Shown here: piece by piece, positions 51,701 through 63,300 of the stretch
Layout of the letters: each line of letters starts with the position of its first letter
Numbering within the stretch: the first letter of the stretch is position 1
Assembly: GCA_028532985.1 (NCBI GenBank)
Contig: JANCIK010000001.1
Location: 1-64,000, forward strand
Length of the DNA stretch: 64,000 nucleotides
Reading direction: 5' to 3'
From: Stropharia rugosoannulata
Taxonomy: Eukaryota > Basidiomycota > Agaricomycetes > Agaricales > Strophariaceae
Made by a program: the position numbers and the translations under genes
Notes under the pieces: generated by a model
The model's database searches: none
Seen by the model: only the letters and a program-made list of their open reading frames with translations
Told to the model about the DNA's origin: nothing

Positions 51701-51873
51701 AAATACTTTCTAAACATTCTTAGCGCGTGTTATGTCTCGCGCCTTCCTCGCGTCGGCGCTTTAAGTTTATAAGTACCCATCGCAAGTGGCTATGTCATAA
51801 ACATACAGTGACAGCATCTTACATAAAATTTAACTGCTATGAAGCAGAAAGAAAGGTCGCATTCTGGTGAGAT
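45785..51873. other. Six kilobases without a supportable gene
   Basis: A CpG-rich island lies at about 46240-46700, with open frames on both strands typical of composition rather than coding. Minus-strand frames at 46763-47305 and 48294-48671 are uninterrupted. The latter ends in a protein-like stretch (SVDELIFSTWNVGGF) but lacks a convincing start, splice partners or a domain. From about 51100 to 51600 the plus strand is purine-rich, like the blocks near 40.2 and 59.3 kb. No RNA gene recognised. Confidence 0.4.
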
Positions 51874-53643
51874 TTAAGTAAAGTAAGACGACGTGATCTT
51901 GATCCCCAACTTTCGCGTCTCATCGGCTCTAAGGGAAAGCATGTCGTTATGTACATTATTACCTGAATAAGGAAGGTGCATCATTCTTGGTCCACGCTCC
52001 CTCCATTGAGTACTCCAATGATCATCGAGAAACGCATCGCCTATATTTGTTCGGGGTTTTATCGCGACGAACATGATGGTGTTGGGATCGTCGCCTATGT
52101 CAAAGGTGTCGGGCAACACAGGAATACCCAAACTATCGCCTTCAGAGATCCTGTAGCAGTCGTGCTCTTCATCTATTGAGGACGTGAACACTGCAAAAAA
52201 AAGAAACGGCGCAGGGTAGTCATTCAGACAGGATGGAAACAGGTGAGCAACATTGAGGTCTGATACCCAGTCGGACGCGGACTTGCTATTATCCAGGGCA
52301 ATGTAAGAGCATTCATCAATGGTGATATTGCTTTTAATAACGTCGCCCGGCAAGAGATGCTCGAAGATGTCGCTTTTGAAGAGTGGAATGGACAGGAGCG
52401 ACATGGAAAGCCCAAACTGCGACTGGGTTACTGGCTTGTTTGGCCTCGGCTTCCTCCGAATGGTGGGGCATCGGTAAAGGTAATCCTCGACTTTAAATGG
52501 TAAAAGGCTTCCCTGGTCGTAGTGATTAATGATTTCCAAAGTGGAATGGCCCAAAAGCATCCTTTCTCGTATCAGTCGTATTAACGCATTGTCGACTCCT
52601 TCCCCATAGGCAGGCTGTATTTGCACCCCGAGTAACCCCATCAGCGAATATATTTTGTCTTCTTCACGAGTGACATTTCGACGGGCTGCTAATTCCATAA
52701 TGCGATCGAAGGGAACCCAATCCTCACCTTCGAATAATAACGTCCTCAGCTCACCTTGCGTAATAGAAGTCGCAAGGAATATCTGATGCTGAATTTCGAG
52801 CGGAATATGTGGCAGATCCGGATCAACCGAGCTCGTAGATGTCGTTGATTCAGGGATGAGAGCCGTCCAATTTTGATCATGGAACCTGATGTTCTCATTC
52901 GTCAAAAGCTCCTGAAGCGTCCATCCCCGGGTGAACCACGTATCACGGTACATGTCTTCGAGCTTCAGCGTATCCGCAACATAGGCGATACACACTTCAG
53001 CGCCCTGGTACCATTTATACATAGAGCGGATTGATTCGTCGAGCTCCGTACTGCTTTCCTTATTGATACACGCAGTGTCCATCCAGCCAAAGCAGAGCCC
53101 ATGCTCCCGCGCGGCAACCCGACAGAAATTGGTGACTTTGGCATAACCACGAGCGTATTCTGGTTTTTGGCGTTCGGCCCAGTGTGGATAGGTTATCTCG
53201 CCTGGTGTTTCCCGGAGCCATGTATGCGAGAGGATGGCGTACTTGCAGCATTTGTCTATGAAGTCGCTGACTTCTTTATCCCCGATCCTATGCTTATGAA
53301 TCTCATCTTGGACTTTTGATACAACAATGCCGGCAACGGCGTTCCGCTCCAGGAGATGTATATTCTCTCCTTCTGTGTCAAAGGCAAGGATGCGGATTGG
53401 CACGTACCGGTACACGCGTTTATAGATCTCGGCGACGAGGCTCGCAGGCAGTGCTGTAATGACGGTATCAAACATAAGTATACCGTATCTCCTTGCAGGA
53501 AGAACCTTTAACTCACGATCTATCGAACGGGCAGCCTCAAAATATCTGGTGAGAGATAGCTGAGAAGATTCGTTTGAAGTGGTGGCCGTCTCCGTCCCTA
53601 GAGTATGATCGTCAATGACATGACACAAACCGGTAATAATCAT
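51874..53643 (-). CDS. HET-domain protein (heterokaryon-incompatibility type)
   Basis: Single exon of 589 residues from ATG 53643 to TAA 51874. The HET domain (Pfam HET) is complete in its three blocks: YAILSHTW at residues 135-142, WMDTACINK at 187-195 followed by a helix SIRSMYKWYQGAEVCIAYVAD, and RGWTLQELL at 239-247. Upstream, residues 81-90 (VPIRILAFDT) match the short lead segment often seen before HET domains in basidiomycetes. The C-terminal half (about 260-589) has the conserved stretch ITREEDKIYSLMGLLGV-like (here VTREEDKIYSLMGLLGV) and then family-variable sequence without WD40 or NACHT repeats. HET proteins of ascomycetes trigger allorecognition cell death; in basidiomycetes the family is large and mostly untested. 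No frame break is seen, so it may be functional. No membrane segment or signal peptide. Confidence 0.9.
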   Translation of the reverse strand: MIITGLCHVIDDHTLGTETATTSNESSQLSLTRYFEAARSIDRELKVLPARRYGILMFDTVITALPASLVAEIYKRVYRYVPIRILAFDTEGENIHLLERNAVAGIVVSKVQDEIHKHRIGDKEVSDFIDKCCKYAILSHTWLRETPGEITYPHWAERQKPEYARGYAKVTNFCRVAAREHGLCFGWMDTACINKESSTELDESIRSMYKWYQGAEVCIAYVADTLKLEDMYRDTWFTRGWTLQELLTNENIRFHDQNWTALIPESTTSTSSVDPDLPHIPLEIQHQIFLATSITQGELRTLLFEGEDWVPFDRIMELAARRNVTREEDKIYSLMGLLGVQIQPAYGEGVDNALIRLIRERMLLGHSTLEIINHYDQGSLLPFKVEDYLYRCPTIRRKPRPNKPVTQSQFGLSMSLLSIPLFKSDIFEHLLPGDVIKSNITIDECSYIALDNSKSASDWVSDLNVAHLFPSCLNDYPAPFLFFAVFTSSIDEEHDCYRISEGDSLGIPVLPDTFDIGDDPNTIMFVAIKPRTNIGDAFLDDHWSTQWRERGPRMMHLPYSGNNVHNDMLSLRADETRKLGIKITSSYFT

Positions 53644-55579
53644 TTACTTGTTACATACCTCCTATGCCATTCATATTCTGATGAACCATTAACTCAGTGA
53701 AGCCGGTCAAAGCCTGCAACAAGTCACGTCCTTGGCTGGAGTTGCACAGATGTGAAGTCGCTGCAGCTATAGAGGAGTACATTCACTGCCTAATATGTGC
53801 TTACGACGAGCATTTTACACACCTATTTCGCTTTCCGTACGTCCTAGCTCTAAGTTTTGCCGTTAGCCATTTTAGGCAATCTCTGGGTTACACATTGCAC
53901 TAAGTAAACGCACTCTGATTTGGTGGCAACGCAGCTTTGACTATCGGAGTCATAAAGCTAACAAGACTTGTAAGCAGACTCGAGCTCAAAGTAGCTACAT
54001 CTATAGCTAATGTCGCACGTCCTTTAGCTCTATAAAATACAGAAGACGCATTTCACCCCACCTTCAAGGCCGGACTTTGGGGATGACATTGATACTGTAG
54101 ACCGGGACACGGGATAGAAATTTTGGAGAGATGCGCTTTATGTATAGAGGGTGTGCAAGCTAGAAGAAGGCTTAGTATCGCAATTATATGTAGTTTCGCT
54201 GAGCCGGTGAATTACGTTACTATATGGGTGCTTGGAAGCATATCAATTCAGAATGAATATCCATCATTACATGTCTTCCAAGTGATTGATCCGACCGCGT
54301 ACCTGCTTGCCGTACAACTCACTCACGGTGTTCTATCTATCTGCCTGGACAGCTATTATGTATATGAAAGAGATTTGATTACAACTGACTTGATTACATT
54401 GTGATATGACTATGTGCCGCCCACCGTGATGATGACTTTGAAGGTAGATGTACTCACGTTGGAGAGCCCTTTTTACCAGTTAGTCAGGCACGCTGTCGAA
54501 CTGAGGTACATACTACGTACGAGATGATGACATCGGCGGATTTTATATGCCGCAGATGGGTTGATAGTAATTGCGACTGACCTTGGTGCTTGCGTAGCGC
54601 AAAAGTCATGGCCGAGTCGTAGATATTACAAGGAACACAGAGTTTACTGTATCCCAGAGCCGAAGTTGGCCCATGCGATGGGAGGGAGATTACCAAGAGC
54701 CCATACTATGTGATGGCGAGGCCTGTTGTGAACATCGGTCGGAGAAACCTCGCCGCGCCCGTTTGTATAGAAACACGCTAATCTACAAGGTAACGTAGTT
54801 GGGATGCGGGGCATATGTATAAATAAAAGACATGGTGTCATATCGTTCAAGCGCTGTAGTAGGTGAGGGATGCGTTCAAGAGGCATCACATCCGCATCGG
54901 CCCGGGCCCCGGGAGCAATTCGCGGGCCGGGTGATCAGAGCGGTCCGGGACGCGTAGTCATTCTGTCAATGACCCGCTGAGTCCCACTACTCAACCACAA
55001 CCACGACCAGCACTGGCAGTGTCACTTCGCGTTTTTGAGTGCAGTATTGGAGAAGACCACAGAATTACCTTCTTGATCTGTCCTTTGGCGTAATAAATGA
55101 AAGACTAGAATAGAAAGGGAGGGATCCCAGCAGCATAACACTGGTCCCATGAGGCCTATTTTGTCTTATATGCATGGAGATGTCAAGCCCCCAAAGAGTG
55201 CATTACACTTATATCTTCCTGCTTGTCACATGAGAGATTAAAAGACGCTAGACATTACATATATCTTTTTATCACAGCTTTGTCTAACGATCGAGGAAAG
55301 AGACCCTCGAAGACTAACATCAGTCGATAATATGCAATCTGCTGAGACTGAGAAAAATAAAATTCGGTCATACACCTCTGGATGCGCAGCATTCCTGTGC
55401 ACAGATAATGCAGTATAGCTTAGGGTCCGCTAAGACACTTGTATAGCAGATAAACAGAGCCTTACTTCCATTCAATCTATATAGAGGTCATACTGCTTTA
55501 ACTAAGATGAACTTGAACGGAAAGATCAGGCAAGCGCCAACACACAATGTATAACCACTTATGACACAGGGTAGCGGCC
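53644..55579. other. Intergenic between HET gene and low-complexity gene
   Basis: No coding frame that I can support. A small GC-rich island of CCGGG/GGCCC-type sequence is at about 54896-54960 within otherwise AT-rich DNA. The first few hundred bases hold the presumptive HET promoter. Confidence 0.4.
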
Positions 55580-57531
55580 CTAAGTCTCCGTCAGAATATG
55601 CGTTAACGACAAGAGAGCAATCACTAATGGAGAATAAAATGTAGAGGTGGAGCGCCGGCGCCCCACACAATGATAAAAGGTTTGCTGCATACTGCTGAGT
55701 CTGTTTCGAATGGGAGCTAAAAAATGAGCTCTAACGAATGTGGAAGAGTGGTAAATGTCGCAATTGTGGTGGACGAAGAGAGCCAGCGGCGCCTTCGGTG
55801 AAAATGTCGAAGGGCCACAGAAGGGTTGACTCCTTCTGCTCTGCCTCCGTAGCCTTTTGTTTATCTTTGGACTTAGCAGATACAACTGGGCCGCAGCTTT
55901 ACCCTTGGGCTTCATCTCCGCGGTTGCTGATGGGGACTGGGTATCCGGCGGCATGGGTGGGCCGCTGGAGAAGGCTGTCGATGTGGATGAAGGAGCGGCC
56001 CCTGTCGCAGGCGACGATATTGCCCTGTCCTTCGTAATACTGGACAAAGTCGAAGATGACGCAGTTGCGACGGCTGACGCTGGCAGCTCCTTCTGCGCCG
56101 CTGTTTCTGGTCTTGTGGCAGGCGTAGGCTTGATATTCGGACTCACAGACGCGGACAATAGACAAGGTGCGGGCGCAGAGTAGGTGGTGGTGTACATGGA
56201 CATAGTGTTTGCACGGCGGGCTGCAGAGCCGTTCTCCATCGTACTGGTAAAACTTGAGGACGGCGAAACATCCACAGCCGAGACCGACGGCACCTTAGGT
56301 GTTACTGAAGCCACAAGCTCCGCTGTATTCTTGTTAACTGGCGTTGTGGGCATGGAGGAATCCATGAGCGTGGAGGAGGAGGCCGACATACTTTCTGGCG
56401 GCGCTGAAAGATGGCTATGTGTCGCATTCTCCGAACTTGATTGAAACAAAACCTCCACAAACTGAACAGGCGTCTCCTGCGGTGTCATAGTAGCTTTAAA
56501 CTTGGGCGTCAGTGCCCCGACTAGTGATGAGAATTGTACACATTGATCGGCCACGTTTGAAATGGGTGCGGGGATGGGGGGATCTGGACAAGAAAGCGAA
56601 TTTGAGCCAACTGAAAGTGACTTAAATAGTTCGTCCAACTCATTGGGCTGTATCTCAGCCACCGTGGACGCGGAGAAGAGGGGCGCTGGAGAAGAAGTAT
56701 AATCTGGTAACTTCGCAAATAACTCCATCCACTCATTGAAATATACCTGACTTTCGGCCTCCGTCCAGTCACTCGTTGACCTGCTTTCCACCAAACTGGA
56801 GAACCACGCCGCCTCTGACTGTGACGAGAACTCGCTTGATGTCGCTGCTCCTAGTGCTGTTATAGAAATGGCCTCGTTATTCACTGGTGCGGTCCATGAT
56901 GAGGACAACCGCGTCATGGTGTGGAAGGCATAATCGAGAAGGTAAACTCGCTCGTAAGGAATGCGTTCTGCGAGGGATTTGATGTAAACGAAAAAGTTGG
57001 AATGGGTTCTCGCGTAGCTGGTGAGCGTGTTTTTGTTTGCAGAGAATGTAAACGCAGTCGACGGGACCGAGTTCCCAAACAGAAAGGGCGCTTGCTGAAT
57101 CTGCGCTGGATGGGGATCAGGCGAAGTGGAAGATTCACCAAGGGATGGCCAGCCTCTTGAAGTTAAATATGACCCCGGTGTTGAATATGTGAACGCGCTC
57201 ATAGGGAGCACATTCAAAGGGGGATCAAGGCTACTTGCATTGGGTACGAATGGGTCCCACGGCGCTTGTGCAGGTGTATGCGCCGCGCTGTGTAATGAGG
57301 GCGCCTCTATACCCCAGCCCTTGTACCAGTCGAAACCTTTGGTGATCCCGTTCCGACATAAGGACTCCTCGTGTGGCGCCAGCTCTCATGCATGTGAGCT
57401 GTTTCTACGGCCAATGATGACAGAGGCGTGAGCATGATGTCGCTGTCCGTCGCGTCTGCCTTACTCACGATTGCCGGAGTAACTTCGAGGCTCTTGATTA
57501 TAATGCGAGACAGAAATCTGCAGCCTTGCAT
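55580..57531 (-). CDS. Truncated paralogue of the 60.3-64 kb low-complexity gene
   Basis: The main frame runs without stop from 57382 to 55580. It opens LAPHEESLCRNGITKGFDWY and continues through MSAFTYSTPG (ATG 57202). A plausible first exon (57469-57531, starting MQGCRFLSRIII) joins across an 86-nt intron with a GTGAGT donor; the 5' end is tentative. The protein is Ser/Thr/Ala/Pro-rich. Segments resembling the downstream gene include SSSWTAPVNN (there SPSWATPVST), TKDRAISSPATGAAPSSTST (there TKDRATSPHATASAPSSTPT) and SATAEMKPKGKAAA (there SATAEVKPMAKAAV). At about 55885-55892 the match jumps: homologous DNA continues, but in another frame (encoding SKDKQKATEAEQKEST), so an out-of-frame internal deletion has given this copy a foreign tail of about 110 residues. 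It lacks the coiled coil and tail anchor. Function unknown; probably a decaying duplicate. Confidence 0.55.
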
Positions 57532-58035
57532 AACACAAGCGTTCACTGTGAAGCATTGCATACATAGGTATGTGATACAGGAACAAGGTCAGTCCTCTTT
57601 TAACATCTGATTGTAAGTGTGTATAGTGTGGATGCGAATGGACTTTGTTAAGCCTTAAAGTTAAAGCTTGAAAGCTTGAAGCTTGTTTATGTGCTCTCCT
57701 TCACACGAGATTAGTAAAAAATTGTACTTAGCACATGCTTAAGCCTCAATGAGTTTTATTGTTGTTATATGCATCCTTGAAGCTTCCCTGGACATCAGTT
57801 GCATGTGCCCACGAGATTTAAGCGATGGCGGATGATATATACGCCCTTGGCGCAGCTCGGAGATACACAGTGCAGCTTAGTGCTCGGGAGAAATGTTTAC
57901 TTTAATTTATCGCTTATCAGTAAGCATGAGCAGAATCACAGTCACCCTCGTCAAGCTCAGTATATTTCATTAAATATTCTACATTTTACAAAAGACTTCA
58001 TTCTATACATTTCCTCAACACAACCCCACCATTGG
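57532..58035. other. Intergenic, nothing recognised
   Basis: AT-rich. Contains a small run of three overlapping AAGCTTG-type units at about 57664-57684. No gene seen. Confidence 0.4.
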
Positions 58036-58374
58036 TCATAGCTCGTACCGACACACTCCATCAATCAGCAAATTGCCAATGAATATGACGAAATCTAGAG
58101 AGTCAGCGTTTTCTTTCTCTTGTGAATCTGCGTAGAAGCGTAGACGCACAGTCTTTTTCTTCGCACCATCCGTTGTCCACGAGGGCAAAGAAATTGCCCT
58201 ATCCGCACACAATGAGAGGAAAATAAAAACATTCTCAGCATAGCTGTCGCATGCGCACTGACTCTCCGTGCCATTCACAAGCCCTCCAATTACACAAACA
58301 TTAAATTCAAGAAAAGAGATTCCAACTTTGGGTAATTTAATTGCAGCAGGCTCACGACAGATATTTCTTTCTAT
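58036..58374 (-). CDS. 3' exon of an unidentified gene or remnant
   Basis: An open frame of up to 112 codons ends in TGA at 58036. It is bounded upstream by an in-frame TGA at 58375-58377, so an exon must begin between there and about 58345. The sequence looks like true protein: REPAAIKLPKVGISFLEFNV, GLVNGTESQCACDSYAENVF, LRFYADSQEKENADSLDFVI and GVCRYEL at the end. Closely spaced cysteines next to an N-glycosylation-type Asn-Gly-Thr would suit a secreted or surface protein, but I cannot assign a family. No in-frame ATG starts it and no upstream exon could be joined in phase, so it may be a broken gene. Confidence 0.3.
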   Translation of the reverse strand: MERNICREPAAIKLPKVGISFLEFNVCVIGGLVNGTESQCACDSYAENVFIFLSLCADRAISLPSWTTDGAKKKTVRLRFYADSQEKENADSLDFVIFIGNLLIDGVCRYEL

Positions 58375-59726
58375 TCATGGTGCTACTCTTACTGCACATA
58401 CTTAAGCCATAAAGGAGGTAATGGAGGGATGGAATGACGGGCTGAGCGCTGAAGCGCTGAGGTTTAAACGACTGCCTATATATAGAAATCAGTGACATCG
58501 AATGTAGAAACCGAGCATTGGTCGAGGAAAGGAAAGAACCTGACCCGTGGATCAGATAAAGAAGTGTAACACACGCTTGGTTGGTCTTGACCATTACACC
58601 TTTGACAGCAAGCTTCTACTGCATGTTTTCTTAGAATTCGTCGAACAATGGCGTATTATATAAGCTTTTACTCAGCACGTGGGAATCTACGCGTCACGCC
58701 GTATTGTTGAACCCTAGTTCCACACCAAGTATAGTATTCATATTCAGCAATGTCAGAGAGATCATGGAACACATGCATCCGGTAGCGCACGCTTGCTATA
58801 GACTATTACGCCATTTGACAACAGCTGAATCGGCAAGACAATTAAAGGATAACCGTGGTCCGGTGAAAATTAAGGGACGTTTTATAATCTGAGAGACTCA
58901 GTTACTCTATACATAGGACCTGTAGAGTACAAGATGAATTAGAAAAGAGGACGATTAAATTTGTGGACAACAGCTACAGGATAGATGTTTCTACTAAATA
59001 TTGTTATGTATAGAGGGTGAGAGAGACATATAGGTATAAATGTAGAGGTAAAAAAGAAATAAAATAAAACGGAAGACGTATAGCGATGCGAGACAGTATA
59101 CGAGATGATATAACTATGAGTGCAAAAATGAATAACTAACTGAAATATATGCGAGATGCTACGAGAGATAAGACGAAAACAGGACGAGACAGAACACGAC
59201 GACGAGAGATAGAAAAAGAGGAGAAACAATGCGAGGTAGAGAAAACAAGGACCAAAAGCAATACGAGAGAACATGACGATGAGTTCTATGATGAGAGAAT
59301 GAGAGGAACTACACTACACTATTTATAAGGCTGAAAAGAACAACGGTCTACGATAAAATAATGCAGGCGCAAGATAGAAGAGCTGACTGACAACGATGCG
59401 AGCGGTATGTATAAGGTAGGAGAAATACGAGCGGTACAAGCAGGAAACCACAATTGATGAAATGCAGGGAGGGAGAACCAGGTGCGAGCGCGGCGCAAGG
59501 AGCAGGGGAAAAGGAAGCGGAAAGTAGACATTGAGCGTAAGCGATAACGAACTTGGGGGCGAGCAAGTGGAGAAGAGCAGTGGTGAGAGGGATAACGAGG
59601 GCGACGACAAGAGGGACGATCGACGAAACCAAGATACGATAAATCAAGGATGGGAAAGCAAAAGAACGTGACAACGAAGCAGATACAAACTAGGGGTCAG
59701 TAATATCCAACAAAAAAAACATGGAA

Positions 59727-60130
59727 ATCGGGCGGAGGAGCACACGCGCTTATTGACGGTGCGTCGAACTGGGCCCTTGAACAAGTGTTTTGTTGGTATA
59801 ATCTATGGTCGTTAGCAGTGGCGTACGGTATTCGGGAGGGGGAGCACGTGCCTAATAGGCAGTGCGTCAACTCGGCCCCTCGAATGGTCTGATTTGCTGT
59901 TTGACTTGTTGACTGCATCGTCGTAACATTGCTTAGCTGCGCACATTGTGCGTATCCAGTAGACTTCAGGTAGGTAGTGTGCAGCGTCGGTAACCAGCTG
60001 TTGGGATAAAAGAATGTCGAACCAGTGGGGCCCGGGAGGCGGAAGGCGGAGCGACTACGCGCAGTCGCTCCGTCTTCCTCGGCTCAGGTCCAACGTGGAA
60101 TAGTGTTCGGAAGGAGGAGCACACTGTTCT
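59727..60130 (+). repeat. Cluster of diverged direct repeats
   Basis: A module beginning TCGGGCGGAGGAGCAC recurs as TCGGGAGGGGGAGCAC (about 59831) and TCGGAAGGAGGAGCAC (about 60106). In the first two copies it is followed 20-30 bp later by a second shared word, GTCGAACTGGGCCC (59762) and GTCAACTCGGCCCC (59866). A related GTCGAACCAGTGGGGCCC lies at about 60016. Copies are too diverged to date. Confidence 0.55.
60041..60078. repeat. Long hairpin (16-bp arms)
   Basis: Left arm GGAAGGCGGAGCGACT (60041-60056) and right arm AGTCGCTCCGTCTTCC (60063-60078) pair over 16 bp with one mismatch around the 6-nt loop ACGCGC. It lies about 250 bp beyond the stop codon of the large minus-strand gene. Confidence 0.8.
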
Positions 60131-60328
60131 TTGCGGACAGGTTCTTCAACTTGCGCTTCGGAACGGGTATATGTTGCTAGTCAACTGGCTGGTAAGATCA
60201 CTGCGGGGTTCCTGAAGTTCTTGTCAGTATATTTGCTCGCTAATGCCAATATCTTGATCCTCGTCACGTCCCGACCCTTGTGCGTCGCACTGTATGACAT
60301 GCCAAAATCTCATAATCCGGACGGCCGC

Positions 60329-63300
60329 TCACCGGAAGCCCCGAACCACATCTCCACTCCAGCAGCCTAGCGCCACAGCGGAGACGCACAGACTGACGAA
60401 CAATACCAGCCGCTTTTTGTCAACCGTTTCTGAACTTTGGCTGAGAGATGGCTGCGGCTGGGCTGTCTTGATGACAGGCTTGTAGATCGCTGCTAGGCGC
60501 GAGGTAGCTGGTGAGGGGGCTGGTGGAGAAAACCTCCGCGTCACTATGGGCTCCGACCAATGCACATGCCGGCGAGTTTGTGGCGTTGAGGGAGGCGCTG
60601 TGTGGGGCGATGGTGATATTTCCCGCGTCACTACGGGATCAGACCAGCTCACATGCCGGTGAATGCGCACGTCTGCGTTGACGTTCTTCATTGCGCAGAC
60701 CTCCAGTGCATCATCCCTGGACGTGAGAGGCGACGGCGTAGACTTACCCTGAGACCTCTGGCTCAGTTCCGCATCTACTGCTGCCGCGATGAGCAGTGCG
60801 CGACGGCTCTGCGGCTGATCGGATACGCGGATGGGCAACCCGAACCCAATCTTCGCCCCGAGGTTCCTGTTGCGCATTCGAAGGCGCGCATCGCGCGCTT
60901 TACGGTCGCGCCTGTACGGATCAGCAGCATTGGGGCGCTCAGACCCAAGCGGCCTCGATCGGTCTCTGGAGGCATGACGGTGAATGCAGGCCCAATCCCG
61001 CGGAGAATACTGGATCATGGATGTTAGCTCTGGTGACCTGAAGTGCAAAGAAATCGCTTGAATCGTACCTGTTCGTGCACTGGAATTGGTAGGGGTGTTG
61101 GAATTTGCTCACGCTCGGTCTGCACTGCTGCGTCCTTGAGTTGGCGCTGGCGCCGTGCCGCCTCCTCCTGACGAGCCTCCTGATGTGCGTGGATCTCGTC
61201 GTGGAGACGCCGGAGCTGCGCCTCCCGCTCCTGCTGATCATTCATTCTGTTCTGTTCCTCCTGCTGCAGCTGCAACCTCCACACCCTTTCCCGTTCAATC
61301 TGCTCACTCAGCTGCTGCTCCTGTTGCGCTTGGTACATCGCACACTGCTGATGGACCGTGTAAGTCAGCGCTTGCGCTTGCTCCCAAAGCTGATGTTGAT
61401 TTGTCTGCTCCTGGGCCTGCACTTGCGCTAGCACACTCTCATACTCCATTTGTTGGACTATTAGAAGCTCCTCGTACGCACGCTGCTGCGCACGAGCCTG
61501 CTCACTCGCCCGCAGTTGAGCCGCCTGCTGAAACTCCTGGATGTGCTGCTCGTGAGTCCTATCTTGAGCCTGCAGCTGCGCCTCCAGCTCTTTCACGCGC
61601 TCTCGTTCTTCCAGTATCTGCTGCTCCTGCCTTCGTTGCTGCGCCGTCAGCAGCTCCTGGAGCTTAGCGACCACCGCTGGCTCCGGCGCCAGTGTTCGCT
61701 GAGGCGCATCGCTTTCCATCTCCTTATCCATGTCCATATGGGTTTCCATGTCCGTGTAGATGTCCATCATCGGCACGTCTTGGGGGAAAGAGGAGGCGAG
61801 CGAAGGCTCTGGTACTTGTGCTGGCAGCAGCGTCTCTCTTGGTTGCGGGTAGGCAGACTGTGCTTCTGCCTGCTGCTGTTGCTTCTGCTTTTGAGACAAT
61901 ACCGAATGCTGTTCACCTTGCGCCCGTTTTTCGACTGCAAAGACCTCGCGCGTCCACACTTCAATGGGAGTTAGCGTAGACGGGTGGGATCTCGTTGGAT
62001 TGCACCACTGCCGCCTATCGGTGCCGTACAGCGTGGTCCATTGAAGCGGGCCCTGCAGCCACTGCGCAACCCATGTTTGCACCCCGTCTGTCGACCGTTC
62101 AGCCTCTTGATGAGCATTTCCGCACGCCACAACTTCTACGGCCACCATTTCCCTCTCCACATCTCCGACAAAGCACGGCTCGTTAATCGGGGTGTCCTCC
62201 TCATACGCCAGGAACCACGAAGGATCCGTGGGAAGCGGAGGAGGTGACAGGTTGTCGACCTCGTCGATCTCGCCATCTTCGCGCGCACCCTCGTCAACCG
62301 CATGCATGCTCGTGTTCGGATTCGATGCGATTTTGCGAGGCGCGGCTTGAAGGGGCGTTCTTGTGCTTGCTGGATCTGTCGACTCTGGCCCTTTGACCAT
62401 TACCACCATCCCCTTCTCCTCCACCTTCTCATCTACCTCAGCCTGTATCGCCTCCCTCTCCTTTCCCTTGCCGTTCACCTGCACCGACCCTTCCTTCGCT
62501 TTCTCACGTCTCTCTGTCTCCCCCGCCCTCCATTTCTCCTTTCTCACGGCAGATGCAGTCGCGATGGCCGCTGTGGCAGGCGCAGGCGCAGACGCAAGCG
62601 TCGCAGGAGACCTGCTCCGCATCGCACTCGCAGTAGCTAGAGGCATTGGCGTTGTCGCTGCGGGCTTTGTGATGGTTTTGGCTTTGCGCATCACCACCGC
62701 GGTCGGAGAAGAGGGATTGGTATTAAGCGTCGTCTGTGGACCCAAGGAGGAGGCTGTCGGTGTAGAGAATGAGGCCGCAGGTGTCGCAGGCGCCGCTGTA
62801 GCACTGGACGAACTTGGACTTGAGGATTTCATCCTCACGGCTGGCGGCGCCTTCGATGACACTGCTTCTGGTTTCGTGGGAGGCGCAGGCTTCATCTTGG
62901 AGCTCCCAGCCGCTGCCAGTGAGTAAGACGCCTTGACCTGAGTACCAGCCTGCGCGGGCGTGGAGTGAGTGGCCGCTCGCATGGACATGTAAGCCGCATC
63001 TGCAGTAGAGGGGCCGCTCTCTATCGCACTCTTCGAACCTGGAGACCAGGAATTACCCGCAACCGGAGTTGACTCCTCCTCGTCCTGCTCCGTCCCCGTC
63101 GCTTTCTGTTTTCCTTTGCACTTTGCAGAAGCAACTGCCTGTACCACTGCCTCCCTCCCCTTTCCCTTTCCCTTGCCCTTCACCTGCGCCGACCGCTCCA
63201 TCACTTCCGACCCTTTCTCCGACTCTCTGGTTCTTCCTTTGTCGTTGCTCACATCAGACGCAGGCGTGGTGGCCGCTGTCGCAGGCTTAGGTGCGGGCAC

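Larger units (their letters stand above)
58375..60328. other. Intergenic, purine-rich block and diverged short repeats
   Basis: From about 58990 to 59690 the plus strand is strongly purine-rich and T-poor; frames on the minus strand are open only because of this bias. From 59720 to 60130 a short module recurs in diverged form, and a 38-nt hairpin lies at 60041-60078. No gene recognised. Confidence 0.4.

Noticed and set aside
58939..59674. Overlapping hydrophobic minus-strand frames resembling membrane proteins
   Set aside because: They arise from the pyrimidine-rich strand (Phe/Leu/Ser/Tyr codons). Three frames are open together, which indicates composition bias.
60728..60760. A GTAAGT donor-like site with a CCAG acceptor inside the last exon of the large gene
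   Set aside because: The implied intron would be only about 31 nt, and the frame is open through it, so it was kept as exon.
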